Both the position numbers and the translations under genes were made by a program. From contig CM055188.1 in the NCBI GenBank assembly GCA_029224185.1, positions 8,170,497 through 8,234,496 of the forward strand: DNA of 64,000 bases, written 5' to 3'. Positions 26,621 to 40,311 of the stretch are shown in pieces (the stretch's first letter is position 1; each line of letters opens with the position of its first letter). This DNA comes from Karalla daura (lineage: Eukaryota > Chordata > Actinopteri > Chaetodontiformes > Leiognathidae). Under the pieces are notes generated by a model. It saw only the letters and a list, made by a program, of their open reading frames with translations, searched no databases and was not told where the DNA came from.

Positions 26621-27070
26621 CTGGCTGTTTGTATTGTTTGTTATACCATGGATGAATGAAACACATGGTTTATCTGCAACCAGTATGGTTACTGTACTGT
26701 TACAGTATTGTTACAGTGTTACACTGTTAAAGTATAAGCATTGAGTGCAAAAGTAGGTGCTGGACAGACATGATTGGATAGACATGATTGCATGGAGAAG
26801 AGGAGTGGAGGAGGTGAAAGCAGGGAATGAGTCCCCCCTAACCTACTGTCAGAATCTCAATTATTGCAGTCTTTATATCTGGAGAGGGTTTAAGGGTGGA
26901 AATCAGCATAGCAGAGTCACATCTACACTACAACCATTATTTCCCTAGGTGCCACTGTTTTTAATGGCAGTTCTAATTGACTAACAGTGTGCATAGGGGA
27001 CTGTCGTGCGGATGACTGGATAACTGCCCCCTGTGCTAAATTAGAAGCAGGACACAAAAGCAAACTACCT

Positions 27071-27092
27071 CCCCACCCCCTACCCCACCCCC
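27071..27092 (-). other. G-quadruplex / i-motif candidate
   Basis: On the + strand four C-runs of 4, 5, 4 and 5 bases are separated by A, TA and A. On the - strand this gives four runs of at least four G with loops of 1, 2 and 1 bases, among the strongest forms of the G4 consensus. More C-runs follow up to 27118. It lies in intron 3, with the G-rich strand being the template strand of ephb2. Confidence 0.85.
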
Positions 27093-29036
27093 AGCCCGTC
27101 ACCCCCCGCCACTCCCCAGGTTTGCATTGGGCTGTGGCTCAAAGATGGAAGCAATATATGCTGAGGTAAAAGCCATACTTACTCTCTGATTGGTGTCGGT
27201 TTAAGACACTGTTGTGGATCTTTGAGTTAAGCATAAGGAATACAGATTGGGTTTTGAGCAGGTGTTCTGCATCATTACGGTAATTTGTCTCTTAAATAGC
27301 ATCACAGACAATGTGACTTAATTTCTACATCATAGGCACTATCGCTTAATTTCTGTTATTGATCGTTTCATTTAAACCAATAATGGGTCTGTGATATTTC
27401 TTTGATTTAGGGCTCCTTGCTTTGTACATTGTGGATGATGCTGTAGCAGGAGGAGGCAAACAGACATGTCCTTCTGCCCAAAGAGGCCCCAGGGAATATT
27501 ACTGAGCCTTTATTCTTTCCTCCCCACTGTCATGGGATTTAAGTATGGTCAGGTACCTTTTTTTTTCCATCTGTCTGTCTTCCTTCTGTATGTTTGCTTT
27601 GTTCCTTGCTCACATCTGTATTGCTGGAGCAGAATAAAACAAACAAAGACCAGAAGGATCCCTGATGTGAGAAAGGAAAGCATCTAACATGAGAAACTAT
27701 AAATTAAACACACATATAATTTATTCTAATACATATTACAGTTTAGTGATAATGTAAATTGCATTATGCTACTATGGGTATGCAATCAGGCACACACAGG
27801 AATCTTACATACACATACACTTTATCATCCTCATTTTCACAGCACATCCATCATATACAGATGTGATAATGTGAACTGCTATCCCTGTGAATCTCCCTGA
27901 ACTCAAAGATCATGCCCTGCTAAGCCTGTTAACGTTTTCCACATGTTTTTTGCACATGTGGGGCTCTACTCCATATGCCTCTCCGTCACACTCCTCTTTA
28001 TCCCACACCATATATTGAATCTCAAATTCAGGCAGTGATCTGGGTACCTCTTTTTTTGTCCACATCATTGGCCATCTCATCTACTGTCATGGCTTCCTGC
28101 AGGTCTGTTTTTTGCTTGTAACACCTACTGCTGTCTCACCCAGAGTACCCAGATATCAGACAGCCTGATGATCACAGTTTTCTGGTGTTTCTCCATGAGC
28201 ACAGAGTTGGGTGACAACCCTGAGACCTTATTGTTTTGCTCATGATAAATTTCCCATCCGCAAGCTGTAGTGACACTGAGGAAATGAGAGTGGTGCATTA
28301 TATAGAGATGCTTCCACAAGGCCAGGGCTTTGTCAAAACATCCGCATGCGCCCTCTCTCATATGTCTTCGTCTCCTGGCCTGTTAGAGGATTCCAGCCGC
28401 TTTCTCGGGTAAGGGAGACTGATGGATCAAGCATCTGTCTGGATAACAGATGAGAAACGGGCTCACTGTTAAAGACAGGAATCCCTCTTGAGTATCTGTG
28501 ACCTTGTTTTCCAGTGATGTATTAGAACTCGGTCAACACTGGGAGAAAATTGCGGTGCCTTGTGTTGTGTGCAGTTGGCCTACATTAGAGCTATTCTAAA
28601 AGTGATAGAACAGAGAAATCTTATCCATTTCGGAAATTGGCAGGAGGTGCTGTGCACATTTGTCGGCTTCAGTATCGAGAGATGAGCCCAGACGTTCACA
28701 CACATTTAACCCTTGGTAATTTACAAAGAGATTGAAGGGGTTGAGTCTATATTCTGCCTCGCTCTGGATTGTCTTTCAATCCCATGAAACATCATAGCAG
28801 AGCAGCATGAGGTGCTTAATGTTGTGTCAAGTTTTGCACCTGACTATGTCTCCGACAATGTTGGGTATGAATTGCAAAAACACCTGTTTGTTATATAATT
28901 CACTATCTATTCATTGTGTTATTGTTCACTTCCTTTGAATTATTTGACAGTTGGTTTCTCTGAGAAAAACATTGTTGACAGCAACTTATGTAACTGTGTG
29001 GCTGCAGTCTACGAAGTACTGTAAAATAGAAAAAAC

Positions 29037-29068
29037 AATATATATATATTTATATATATATATTTTTT
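29037..29068. repeat. (TA)n run
   Basis: Alternating AT tract with one TTT interruption, ending in a T-run. Similar but shorter TA runs occur near 26415. Confidence 0.9.
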
Positions 29069-32000
29069 ACATTCAGTATGTGGAGGACTCCTGAGGTATA
29101 ATGGATTCTAAAATAAGTAACAACACCCTCCAACAAAGATCTATCTCCAGTAAAACTTCAGGTGATTAAAGATTAAATGGCTGCTTGAGTGCAGCTGTGA
29201 GATGGGAGGGTAGAGATAGATAAGAAAGAAAAAGCAACAGGGGAAAAGACACATTAATAACGATATATAGAGTACTTTCTTCTACTTCATGTCCTTTCAC
29301 TCTCTTATCGGTGTTACATGCCTTTACCTCCTGTCAACATCATCCACTAATAACTACATGATCCTCAGGAGCCTAAAATTGAGACGTCAAAAACTGTGAA
29401 CTTCAACCCCCCAAATTTTGTAAACTAATGATTAGACCAAAACTGAGGGATTGTCTATTTTGTACCATGGGAGTTTCTGATTACAACAACAAAAAACAAA
29501 AAACACTGTAGTGGCCAGTTTAAAGCAGAGTGGCTCTCATCAGTTCTCTAAGACAAGAAAGAAAAAGTGTCTGTAAGACAAATACCTGGCAATCAAAATG
29601 ATTTAGTTTCAGAAAGTTTAGCGTCTTGTTTTAGCAAAAAAAGGTTAACTTGTATGAATAGTTAATTCCAGTGAGTGAAACCAAATAAGAAAAATCAACA
29701 AATACAAAGTATCCTTGGATTCAAGGGCAACATCTCTGTGAACCTCAGTGAATCCCTCTGAGGTGATCATGTCCACACAAGCATTATCTACAGAGCAGGG
29801 CCTCAAGCAAAATCAACAATCAAATCAAGCAGTTTATATTGAGATTTATTTTACTTTCGAATTTAATTCTGAAGTGTTTAGAAAACCACAAACTAATGTC
29901 AACTCAAATGCTAGATGGGCGGAGGGAGGGTGTCTGTCATCATCCTCCCTGGGAGGTTTCTCACTGGTGTTTGAGTTTGAAATTGACCATATGCCTCGAA
30001 CGCCCTGGCAGTGTTAAATTGAGCTCTCCCCGGTTGAGATTGAGTATTGTACTGTTTCCTTTGCCAGTTTGCTACTTGTGTGTTTTCATTGACAAAGCCA
30101 TCTTAAAATGTTTCTCAATTGACAGGTCATTCGTGTCATTCATTATATCAGGTGTCGAGGCTCAAAAGCAACCAGTGTAGTGATTCCTGCACACTGACAT
30201 CAACCTAATTTTAATAAATTAGGTTTAGGCACTCAGACACTTTGCGTCAAGATAAACTACATGGAAGCTTTTTTTTTTTGGTTTCCCATCACACATTTTC
30301 TTATTGTTTGCAATATTTAATAAGCTCACTCCCTACATTTATGCGCTCATCACAGTGTTCAATTAAGACTGTAATTGTGCAGGATGAGCGTACTTGATGC
30401 TGGGCAGAAAAACAATCTTGGCTCCAGTGGCCTGGTTAATTGTGGAAGCCTCGTTGAGGGGGATGGTGTTCTGTTGCTGCAGGCGACAGCTTGGCTTTGT
30501 AAATGGACCACTTACAGAATTTTCTGGATGTTAAAACTTTTTACTTCCCCTTGGGCTGGACCTAAGCAAATAAATTACTCAATATAATGAGCTATTCCTT
30601 CTCTCCTGTGGAATTCCCAAGCATTCAGCTGAAGGGTAGTGTTCACCATACCTTTCCTTGTTCCTATATCTGTTGTAAAGCAGCAGGTTCACTGAAAGGG
30701 TACAGTCTTTCTTTTTTTTTTTGTTTAACCCCACTTTGGAAGATGAAAGGGTAGCACAATCTTCTTGACTAATTCTTATCTACTTTATTAGAATGCTCTT
30801 ACCAGTTCGTCACCAGTGCTACCATGCCAGATTCCTCTCCTCTTCTCCTCCTCCTATAGGTCTTTTCCTTGTAATTAAGGCTTCCCCTCCCACAGTTTGT
30901 ACATTAAAGACCACTGAAATTCTCGGTTTATACTGAATTTATATGGATAAGGAGGAGGTGAGACTGTTAACAACAAGCTAGTAAGAAGGCTGCTCTGTTT
31001 TGCACAGTATAGAAAAAAAGTTGTTTCCTCTGCACACCCTTATTTACAGTAAAGTGCTGGGATATCTCAGTGTTTTATGCCATCATGTTTGAAAATTTGC
31101 CAGTACTTGCAGCACAGTGGTTTACTGAAGTGTGTTCTTTTAATCCTATGCAATTGTACACCCCACAATTCCAAGATAAACCTAAAATTTATATTGAGAC
31201 AATTTCTGTGCATTTAATGTGGTGACTAATGAAAGCTGAATTACATCCAGGGAAAGAAAGATGTGCTGCATTTACCTTAAGAAAGGAGCAATATATCTTT
31301 AGGCAAGTGTGGTACTCATTAAACAGAACTTTTCACAGTGCTCGTTTCAAGTCTTAGGTGAAGATCCATCATCCTTAAGTAATGAATTCAAGTATTGATG
31401 TGAAATGGAGAGAGATATGAGGTACTTTAGGTTCAATTTTGATTTCCTTTTCAGTAAAAACATGGGTTTTCTCAACACCAAAATGTTGAGGATGGGGTAT
31501 ATTCACAGCTGAACTGTCTGACTGAGAAGATTAGGCATTGTAACAGTGAGAACCAGTCACCAGACTTAACAGAAAATTCATGTACAAAACTCTGCACCGG
31601 ACATTAACCACCCGTCTGTGTTTACTACAAAGCCTGTATTGGCCTCACAGTATATTGATGCCTGGGAAATGCTTGCTTCGTGCTGGGACCAGTGTTCTGG
31701 TTTATTGTGGTCATCTCAAGGCTGTGTGGTCTGTGCAGAGTTATTTTGCTGGTTTAGATGGGGAAGAGATCAGCGCATTTTCTTGTGCGGGTTGTTTTCA
31801 TTCCACACCGCCAAATGACTCAGTATGGCATCGTCTCGGCACACACCAGGGCCACCGCTGCCTCACCTCCCTGTACAGGCATCTCGTCTCTGTGAAGTAA
31901 CAGGCTTAAAGAACTGTCTGGAAGACATTAGTCACAGTTATTAATGAGGCTGTTTTGATTCTACTCTCTCCTTAGCTATTTTTTCCACCCAGCATAGTTG

Positions 32001-34415
32001 TGATGATGCTGAGGATTTGGGCTGAAACAAAAAGCCAGACATGGTCGGCTCACAGTAGTTAAATGGAGACAACCTAGACATAAAGGGAAGAAGGAATTTT
32101 AGAGGAAGAGATCACAGTGATGTTAGATCACTCCTATCCCCACTACATGATGTTATGCAGTTGGCAAGGAATGAGGTTCCTCTCTGCTTACAGTTTGATA
32201 TGAATTGCAGAGTGAAGGCCTCTCAGGGGCACTTGTCAACAAAAGAATGGATTTTGCATTGCAAAAGTGTCAGGAGTGTCCCTAAGAAGTGTCTAAAAGA
32301 TAAAGCTTTTGAAAATATTGGCACTACATAGAATCAAAGGAGCAAAGCAGTCCTGCATTTGTTTTTAGTTGTCTTACAGTCACACTGATTAATAATAATA
32401 GTAATGGGGTTTTCTGCACTTTCTGGTGTGATGAATGGTCTACAGAGATACAAACCTTGTTTTCCACTGTCAATCCCTTGAATCTCATTCAGTCAATTGG
32501 AATAACAATGCCTCAGACAACTCATATTTTAGATTTTGACATTGACTCTGAACAGAATGTGACATTTTCAGTCACCGTGAGGGATATCTCAACTCTCCAC
32601 AGTGAAGACATTTTAGAGCCATCTGCATCTAAAATAAGCAGGCACCCATCAAGCACGGAGCTGATTCGTTAATGTCTCTCATTCCTTGTGCAGCCTCGAT
32701 AACTCCTCCTTGTGACCTTCTTACTAAATATAGCAATTCACGTATTGATTTGGGGACGCGGTGCATTCACAGCAGGCCTCCACCATAATGACCTATTTCA
32801 ACAGATTGCTTGTAGTTAAGTAGTCTTCTTTTGTGCACTCTTTGTCTGGCGGCTGCTGGAGAGAGACGCCACAGTCACATGTTCAGACCATAGCTAGACA
32901 CAACATACAACATACCTTTGGTCTGTTGTTTTACCCAAGAAACATTCATGCAGTCCATGGGGGTCTCTTGAGATCATGATGAGTATGAGTCCTTATGCGT
33001 GTTTATCCTCTATGGAGAAACCCTATATAAATTCACATTAAAACATGGGATGTTCCTGCTTGCTCCTCAGATCATTGGAACAAATTTTTACTAAACTCTA
33101 AACAATGTGCTGACATTCCAAGAATTAAGTGGGCCTGTAGGCAGCATGATTCAGTTCAGATAATTCACAGTGTTGTACCTCACTGCTTTTAAAGTGTGGC
33201 AATAGGGAAATGGGCCAATGAAAGCTTGGCAAAAGATGGCTTAAATTCCATCTGTGCTGATGCCATGCCAGCAGACAGGCTTCCCATCACAGAATGATTG
33301 GCTATGATTGAAATCATGGCTCTAATGTGCTTCAGTATCTGTCAGTATAGTGTTGCAAGAGAGATGGGCATCAGTGGAATCCCTGTTTTGCCATTCCAGG
33401 GATCTAAGATCCAGACACACTGTCACTGTTTTATCAAAACAGTCGGGTGACAAGCCTAAACACCTCACTATTTATCTTTGTGCCCTTCCAAGTAACACAG
33501 CTGCTACGTCAAAGATATGCTGCAAGCTGTTTGGCCTCGTCAGTTTATGTTTATGCTAAAATTAACTATGTATTCGATGCTGCCTATCCTCATTTTCGTT
33601 AGAACAATCTTTCATTTAAAAGTAATTTATTCACTCCTATAATGCTAATGTAAGGATTTTGACCTCTGGAGGTAATTTATCCGCTCTACAGTGGCAGTGT
33701 CATTAAGTTGGGAGACTTTTGTCAGCCACATCACAAAACCCCTGAGAGCACAAGTCCTTCTTCCCTCTTTACCTATTCACCAACCTTCCAGGCATGGCCA
33801 CAATCAGGCCTTTGTGGGCTTGCCTTGTCTGTCATCTCCCTGGTTCTGTTGATATGGGCCTCGTGCTGAGAATGTGGTCTCCTCGTATACTGCATTAAGC
33901 ACTGGCTAATTGAGCTTGTCAAGCCAGAACCTGTTAGTGTGCTGATAAGAAGGTATTTGACCTCTCAGGAGGTCCCTGGTGTTGCCGTGCAGAAGATATT
34001 CTTGATAGGTCTCTTTTCCAGAAAAGCTTTGCAGCAAACGAGTTGGTGTGAAAAAACACATTGATTACCTTTTTTTTAACTGGCTCTAATTGAATGCTTG
34101 TCATTGACAATGGAAGTGCACATTTCAAAGTATACATGGCATATTAAGAGTAAGTATAGGACGTGAAGGGCAGAGACTTCTTATGCCCAATGAGTGAAAA
34201 TGGAGTATTTAAGATTTGGTATACTTATCAAAGACTGATGAAGGATATTAAGAAAAAAAAAATCCTTAAAAATCACAATACAGACTGCAAATAGGACAAG
34301 TCAAGTTCAAACCTCATTGTAGCAGAGCAGGAACAACTGGGCCTTTGCCCCTCCACTTCTATTTCTATGCTAGACCTGCAGAAGTTGTTTACACACAATT
34401 TCACCACATCATGTG

Positions 34416-34416
<1 letters not shown>

Positions 34417-34455
<39 letters not shown>

Positions 34456-34525
34456 TAAATATATATATATATTTATATATATATATTTGTATAGACACAC
34501 ACGCACACACATATATATATATACC
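34417..34525. repeat. Compound (TA)n / (CA)n tract
   Basis: About 100 bp of alternating TA with GATAAA, TTTA and TTTG interruptions, then ACACACGCACACAC and a final short TATA run. It is self-complementary over most of its length, so it could extrude a cruciform. Open frames here are YIYI artefacts. Confidence 0.95.
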
Positions 34526-37500
34526 ACACCCATCAGTTTACAATGTTTTGTGTGCTGTTTTGTACATGCCATTCCTTCCAGGTCTACAGCAGATGAGGAT
34601 TTTAAACTGACATGACCCCCACTAGCCTTCCTGGGATAATCCTGCTGCCTCCAGGAACCCAAAACTAATCTGCCAGTCTCCCTTTTTCAGGCCCTCACTC
34701 ATTCTAAGCTCCCTCAATTTCTGTAATACTTTACTTTCACTTAAATTTGGAAACTATCATGGCCAAAAAACTGAATTTTGACACCAACTTTTGTGCATTT
34801 AGAGGATAAATGAGAAGTTGTGTTGAAAAATTCATTTCTGCCCTTCTCTGTTGCAGATTCTGCCTATAGAGGACTCAATCAGATGTAGTCTTGATGATAT
34901 ACATGACGCCAAATAAATGCAATAGCTATCCCAGCAAGCATAGATATCTGCTTGACTATTATTTTTTTTTCCAATAACATTTTCAGCGCCTTAGTCACAT
35001 CAAGACATGCTGGTCTGTATGAATATGTCAGATCCGGAGAACAGGAATGTGCCTAGCCATTCTCAGGGCATAGCTATGTTTTCAAGCTTGCTGGTTATGT
35101 ACTATTTTTACAAGTTTGACATGGATGGCTTTAAGTCATATAACTAATCCCATCTAAAGGAGAATTACAGGCACACAGGTCTAAATAGACTCTGCGTCAT
35201 GAAAAACCTCCTCTGCCTTCTATATCGTGAAGGAACAGATTTTTAAGAGCAAGTGTGTTTCCCAAGAAAACAACTATGATTAAAACCACTGAGCTAAAAT
35301 AAGGAGTGTGGAAACATAATCATGTCAGTTCAATGCACTATTTTCCCTGGCTGTAATGCTAGAAATACTTAATATGACATTAATGCTTAACATAATCTTT
35401 TTGCGTCAGCCTAACAAGACAAAGAAAATGATAAAACATTCAGAAGAAACCTTCTACATTTGCGTAGAATCTAAACCAACTATAATTCAGTACATAATTG
35501 TATATATAATTTATTTGATAGTAGACTGGTGTTTCACAAGGAAATGTGAAGAGGTGAGTGCAGACCTTTGGTTACAATACCTCCCTCACAATATATTTTT
35601 TCATTTACTCTTTTTTTTATTGACTATTTCATGCTGTTTTAATAAACAAAGACATCCTAACAAGAGATTAGTTGGGCTGAAGGAATATCTTGGGGAAAAC
35701 TCAGCAGTGGCAGAGTTTCCTAGGTAACAGAGGACTTGCCTATCTCTTCCTGTGTCCCAGCATTGGGCACAGCCTCTCTGTGTGAGCTGGATACTTAATT
35801 TCCCTGACCCCCTGGGTCTGGGTTGAACAGCCTCCATTGATTAGGACAAATGGAAGGGAGTGCAGCCAGCCAAGCCCCTCCTTTATCAGGGTTAAGGATG
35901 TAGTCATCTAGGAGGAGAAGATGCAGAGGAAGCATATGAATAGCTCGGGTATCCCTTGTTTTAGATGAATCAGGGACATATTTAAAGGATAATTAGTCAA
36001 TCTTTTCACTCAGTGTACATTTTCCAGGGCCACCACCTCACTCTGTTGCCATGATTGGGCTATTTAATGTATTCCACTTCTAAATAGCAGCCATTAAAGT
36101 CTGCAAATGAATCTCCTCCCAACAATACAAGCCTTTTCAGGTGCAGGTGTAATGGTACAGGAAAGAGGTTTCGGGTGTCTGTTTGCATATGTGCATTTGC
36201 ATGTGGGCAGATTTGTTTTAATCATTTCATTTCATTTTAATCATTAAAGCTGCGTGTCTGAGTCTTGATATCAGGTGAAATCCTGTTTTGGTGGTTTCAA
36301 GTAATCCTCCTGCGGCTTTGGCGTGTTGTGGCTTCACACTTGAGTGTCACATGATCGGAGAATGTACCTAGGTCTGAGTGGCACTCTTTTGCCTAGTTTT
36401 ATTCTGAGCATTTTATAAATCCCCAAAAAGGCCTAGTACAAATAATTAAATAGCTATTGTGACTGTTATAGAGGGACCATGACACTCATTGTGCAAATCA
36501 CTCTGTTTGTTATTCAAGATAAAAAAAATATATTGTGCACACATTCTTCCAAGCATCCACACACATTTCTTGGATGCATGCATGCGTGCAAAATAGCTAT
36601 ACTACAGCTGTTTTGTTTTTTTCTCTCTCTCTCTTTTAGATCAGATGGATGATAGGATTCACTCAGACTCCCTGCTGCCTCATTAAATGCTTGTGGTCAG
36701 AGGAGTTGATGTAATCTTTAATAAATACACTCCAGGGATAGATGGCAGGAGATATAAATTTCATACTATGAACATGATCCTTACAGTCAAGCTCAGGGTT
36801 CTGTTTATCTTTTGTGCTTTGTTTAAGGTGCGTGTGAGTGTGCATTGGAGGGTTACACAGGGACAGTGACAGGATTCAGCACCAGCTGCTCCTTGCAATG
36901 CACTCCCCTTTCTTCCTTCCTTCCTCCCCTCTCTTGTGACACCCCCCTTGTCCCCACTGACTGGACAACATGCAGCCCCTTTATGCCACCTGTCCATCAG
37001 CTAGACTGCACCTTGGGGAGCCCCTGTCGCTGGGCTTGGAGCTGCCGCTTGCCGCCTTTGTTTGGATTCTGTTAAAGTCCCCAAGCCCCCACCATCCCTC
37101 GACCCTCATCTCTACTTTTTCTCCCCTACTCCCCCCCACTCTGTCTTGCTCTCTTTTGCTCCCTGTGCTGTCCTTTACAAACACAGACACACAGAAAGAC
37201 ACACATACAGACTAGTGATTGCCTCTGTCAGCTATTTCCTACATCTGCCTCCAAGCACAAAAGACCCAACACCCCACCACTCAACCACCATCACCACAGC
37301 CACTGTTGCCCTGCTCCCTGTCTTCCTCTCACCTGTGGACATGAACACAGCTACTAGGGCCAATGTGTTGAGCAAAAAGCCTGGCTGTTGAGCCAGATAG
37401 GGAAGATTGAAATCAGCATGAAGCAGATGATATTTGATGAATTCTGGCAAGCTCCAAAACACTGAGGCAACTATTAAAGGTTGTTTATTTCACGGAGTGG

Positions 37501-37792
37501 GCAGTGTAATTCCTCCTGTATTGGCTCTTATTTCTGCCAAAACAATCATATTAATACTAGATCCACATTCGCTATCTATCTTGAACAGGTCATTGAGGTC
37601 ATTTATTCACCGTTTGTCACGTTTCTCTATTTCCTCTACATTTCCCCCCCTTATCCTCCACTTCCACTAGCCCCTTTGTCCCTCTCCCTGTCCTACTGCC
37701 ATCAGCAGTCTGAGGCTGTGTTCAGGGCTGTAAGGTCCGGGCGCATCCTGCGGAACGGAGCAGGGAAGCTGCCTTACATGGCAATAGCTCCA

Positions 37793-37806
37793 GTTGCCCT
37801 AGCAAC
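37793..37806. promoter_or_regulatory. RFX X-box motif in intron 3
   Basis: GTTGCCCTAGCAAC fits the full RFX consensus GTNRCC-N(0-3)-RGYAAC with a 2-base spacer. A further half-site-like GGCAAT lies about 10 bp upstream. It sits in a locally GC-richer stretch of intron 3. RFX factors act at ciliary, neuronal and MHC-type enhancers; whether this copy is used, and for which gene, cannot be told from sequence. Confidence 0.55.
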
Positions 37807-40241
37807 TAGTTGTCCTTGAGAAAAGGGCGTGTTTGGGGTTTTAGGAGGCAGCGGCACTGACAGCCCTAGTCAAAACTCATAAAGAGCTCAGACACATCGA
37901 TCTGAGTGTCGAAAAGAGAGAGTGCTGTAAATGCAGCCCTTATCGAAAACACTTTAAAAATAACTTCATCAATCATGGGATCCAAGAGCAGTGGTAAACA
38001 GCAGCTATAGTGTGGAATGTGTGTAAGACTACATAAAGCGAGGTTGATTTTCGATTTCTTTTCTTTTATATTATCTTTATTTTTACATTATTAAGAGACT
38101 TGTTATAGGTGCCTGGGTGCAATGCTGATGTTTGTTACATTCTCTGGTGCAGCAGGTGTTTTTATTTGTTCCCAGGATGAGGAAGGCTAGAAGCTGCTCA
38201 CACGCTTTTGTTAACCTCAACAATGTCTGCTTAACACTTGTGACATGTGATCACCCGGAAGTCTCCTCATTTCCAACCTTTTTCAATTTCAAAATAATGT
38301 GCACCCCTTTGGGCGCTGCTGTACATGAAAAGACAGGTGTAGTTTTCTCCTCCTTCACACCATGGGGGAACATTGTGGCCACACAAGCACAATAACTGAT
38401 GCTTGGTGTCACATGACAGTGAAAGTTCAGTGTCTCTTGTTTCAGCCTGCATGATGTTAAGTAATGGCAGACTGCTTTTGTTTGGTTGAGCAGAACTTTA
38501 TGCAACAATATGCAATCCCTCAAAAATAGAGGACATCAGTGCTGGTGGGTGGGTGAGGTTAAACAGAAACTTGGTATGCTTTTGTTTACCTAGAGATGCA
38601 ATTTTCAAACACATGATGCAGTGTGATGTGGTTTTAATAAGCCATCTTAAGTTAAGGTTGCATAGAAATGATTTCATGATCATCATACAAAATTATTAGG
38701 CTGAATTAATTTGAATTAGTCAGTGAGCATGCAACATAAATCTGATAAGACACACCCTTTTGTAAGCAGACACAGACTTTTCGTGAATTAATTACTTCTT
38801 CTGTTGTACAAAGACTGGTTCCTCGGCAAATTTATGGAGGAGCATGCCGTAATTTCTTATCATATGCTATTATCTGTATTAGGTGGGATTTTCTCAGCTT
38901 TACAAATTCTGGAATACAATGTAGCAAGATCCAACTATGAATCCTGAACGTTGACAAGCATCTTAAATGGAGATTAATTCTAATCAAGGGGCCTCCCTCT
39001 GCCACACCCCAGCCATCTGCAGTCCAGTGTACCGAAGGGGTCCACCAGAAATCTGATTGGACCCTTCTATCCTCCGGAGAGCAAAGTATCAAGTGATCTG
39101 TGTGCATGAAATGACCCTTTCTGCTTTATTCCCCACAACCGCCCACCCTCTAGCCTTGTGCATATCCCTACACTGTAAGTGTATGTGTTGGCACAGATGC
39201 CTGTAATTTCACCATTCCACATTTGTGCTTTTTCCTCTGTGCTGAAAAAAAAGTGGGAAAGAAGAGAAAAAAGGGAGCACAGTGAAAATTCCAGACGTTA
39301 TTACTGTGCTGCTTGCATGGCTCCAGTGATACTAGCCTTTCATCTCTGTTTCCTCTATTGACAGATGGTAGTTATCAGACAGTATGGAAATACTGTGGTT
39401 AAGATAGTTTTCACTGATTTTTTTTTCTTTGGTATTTATGACCTGATGATCACCATGAGAGTGTTGTGGTCTTGAACACAGGGCCACTCTGCCAGCATTG
39501 TTTGAATCAAGGAGCTAACGTCTGCCACATGGGGATGACGCACATCTGCCGACAGACAGTATGTTGGGGAAGTACTGCTTTGTGTGCCTGTACTGGTACA
39601 CACCATAAACTGCTGATACAGGACCCTTCAAGTGATCAACGAGACATTAAATCAATGTCTGTTTCAAATTTTTTATTGAAAATCTTTGATTTTTTTTTAA
39701 TCCGTCTACTAGATGTAGCAAGATCTAAAATTGTTGCTTCACTTATATCGTATCTAACATCAAAATAATTGGATTCATAAAGAAGTCATCATGAAAAACC
39801 CTTGATATGATTCAAATTCAGCTTAACAATTACGTTATTAACAACAACTTTTTTTATGATGAACTTACACAGATTTCTCTGTATCTGTGCCATGTTGCTT
39901 GTGAGAGTTATTTATGGCCAGAGTTAAAGAGATAATAAGAAATAAGGTCAGTTAGTGGGAAATTAATTTACACCAGTTGTTACATGACTAATATTTCCCT
40001 TGCAGAGTATTTTTAGCTGCCACTGACATTCTGAACAGTGTACCACACTTCTTTTTGTCCTTGTAAATACCATGCCTTGTGGTAGAGAGCCTTGTATATG
40101 TGGCACATATATGAGGTTAAGCCCCAGCTGAAACTGTCCTCTCGGCAGTGGCCAGATGGGGTTTATTAGCAGCTCTCCTCTTTATGGTCTCTGCTTATTT
40201 ATGTGTGCATGTATATGTACCATAAAATAATGGAATGAAGT

Positions 40242-40252
40242 TCTCTCTCCTC

Positions 40253-40309
<57 letters not shown>

Positions 40310-40311
40310 TT
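40242..40311. repeat. (TC)n microsatellite
   Basis: Imperfect TC run, pure from 40261 to 40301, flanked by CTCTCTGTCTG variants. Its complement gives an RERERE artefact frame. Confidence 0.96.
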
